A program made the position numbers and the translations under genes. The notes beneath the pieces were generated by a model, which saw nothing but the letters and a program-made list of their open reading frames with translations, was not told the DNA's origin and did not search any database. A DNA stretch of 13,470 bases from JBLHLB01 sp047618505. Lineage in GTDB: Bacteria; Planctomycetota; UBA1135; GCA-002686595. This document shows, in pieces, positions 12,600 through 13,470 of the stretch (within the stretch, counting starts at the first letter, position 1; the number at the start of each line of letters is the position of its first letter). The DNA is taken from assembly GCA_047618505.1 (NCBI GenBank), contig JBLHLB010000075.1, positions 1 to 13,470 on the forward strand. The letters are read 5' to 3'.

Positions 12600-13470
12600 T
12601 CATCTGAGCAGACTAACAGTGTTTTCGTAGGGGTCCTCTAGGTCGACCACGAACTGTTTGCGAATGCTGCCGTGATCCTTGTGGGAAACCCGCACCACCC
12701 AATGTCCGGGGGGCGTGTTGCGACCCACAAATACGCCGTACTGATCGGTCTCTCCGCGAACCACGCCACCGGTCTTGCAGGAGCCGCTGATGGTTGCGCC
12801 GGCGACTGGAATCCCCGCGGGGTCAACAACGACCAGCCGAAACCAACCCAGGGGCGGCAGCGTCTGCGGCACAAGGACCATCCCCGAGCGTTGCAGTTCG
12901 AGCAGGGTTTCCGGAAGGAGCGGACTCGTAGGCGGACCAAAGATTAGACGCCAGGCCCCGTCGGGCACGGCCTCGAAGCGATAGTGCCCGTTGATATCGA
13001 TTGTGGACTCAAAAGCGTCCGTCGCGCGACTCCCTGTGAGCGGCTCGAGGCGTACGGCGATTCCCTCAGCGCCCACGCCATTGTCCCGAAAGAGACTGCC
13101 TTCGATGGTCCCGTTGCGCTCCAGGGGGATCGTGACGAAGACGTTGGAGTCGCGCTTCTGCAGGAGAACGTGGGCGGGGTTGCCCGACCAACCGGTGACT
13201 TGCACGCTCAGCTGATATCCCGCGAGGGGCAGGTTCTCGAGTTGGAAACTGCGCTCGCCGGCGGCGAATTCGATGCGTCGATCCACGGCCGTCTCGGATC
13301 CAATAAGCCAGGAGCTGGCTCCGACGACCAGGGTCCAAGGGACTTCCAGCTCGAATCCCTGGGGCAAAACAACTTCGCCCCTAAGAACGCCCTTTCCCTT
13401 GAAGCGGCTGGGGTCTTCCTCCGGGAGCAGGCCGCCGACTTGGAGTCGCACTCCATGCTCCAGGTTAGAG
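12600..13470 (-). CDS. Carboxypeptidase-regulatory-like repeat protein (5' end outside window)
   Basis: The frame is open through the right edge, so only the last 289 residues are seen. A GTG at 13449-13451 lies inside coding sequence and is not taken as the start. At least three successive beta-sandwich modules of the CarboxypepD_reg / prealbumin-like type can be read, each with alternating hydrophobic strands. Two show the repeated pattern of a Gly/Val-rich first strand (GTIEGSLFRDNG; FRLVVVDPAGIPVAGA), a middle Asp-x-x-Gly-x-Tyr/Val turn (DINGHYRFEAVPDG; DQYGVFVGRNTPPG) and a closing WRL or WVV strand. Such tandem modules occur in secreted or surface proteins that hold other domains away from the membrane, but no signal peptide is visible because the N-terminus is missing. 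No catalytic residues were recognised. The gene is followed after 49 bases by the MATE gene. Function is unknown. Confidence 0.82.
   Translation of the reverse strand, partial: SNLEHGVRLQVGGLLPEEDPSRFKGKGVLRGEVVLPQGFELEVPWTLVVGASSWLIGSETAVDRRIEFAAGERSFQLENLPLAGYQLSVQVTGWSGNPAHVLLQKRDSNVFVTIPLERNGTIEGSLFRDNGVGAEGIAVRLEPLTGSRATDAFESTIDINGHYRFEAVPDGAWRLIFGPPTSPLLPETLLELQRSGMVLVPQTLPPLGWFRLVVVDPAGIPVAGATISGSCKTGGVVRGETDQYGVFVGRNTPPGHWVVRVSHKDHGSIRKQFVVDLEDPYENTVSLLR

Overview
The window is a GC-rich, gene-dense bacterial chromosome segment with ten protein genes and no rRNA, tRNA, CRISPR array or recognisable mobile element. Both edges cut genes. Serine/threonine-kinase folds fused to a membrane segment, an Lgt with a GCxL-type signature, a eukaryotic-type UDP-galactopyranose mutase relative and a Pus10-type pseudouridine synthase together suggest a planctomycete-like or similar lineage. 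That assignment is an inference from gene style and no marker gene proves it.

Positions 1-7786 hold one minus-strand run of six genes with gaps of only about 18-53 bases, which looks like a single operon. Read from its promoter end it encodes prolipoprotein diacylglyceryl transferase (lgt), a divergent RNase HII-fold protein, a UDP-galactopyranose mutase-like flavoprotein, a family 2 glycosyltransferase of rhamnosyltransferase type, and two consecutive membrane-anchored proteins with degenerate kinase domains. The second of these is open to the left edge. The theme is the cell envelope (lipoprotein lipidation, sugar-nucleotide isomerisation, glycosyl transfer) plus two probable pseudokinase scaffolds or sensors. 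The RNase HII-like gene is the outlier.

Position 7787 starts a 192-base divergent spacer, followed by a plus-strand gene for a short Pus10-like tRNA pseudouridine synthase. Its stop codon runs directly into a 24-bp perfect hairpin that probably terminates transcription for it and for the convergent minus-strand FabZ/FabA-type dehydratase gene (9083-9601). Between the dehydratase and the divergent plus-strand PLP enzyme gene (9898-11076) is a 296-base spacer with two tandem 17-bp repeats and a 9-bp imperfect dyad, which look like regulatory sites.

The right end carries a MATE-family transporter gene (minus), convergent with the PLP enzyme gene and separated from it by 28 bases. Upstream of it is the 3' part of a gene for a secreted-type protein with repeated carboxypeptidase-regulatory-like beta-sandwich domains, which runs off the right edge.

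The most notable items are the bacterial Pus10 homologue and the tandem pair of pseudokinases. The pseudokinases share the same Lys-to-Glu change at the ATP-anchoring position and lie in the same reading frame, with a single stop codon between them.
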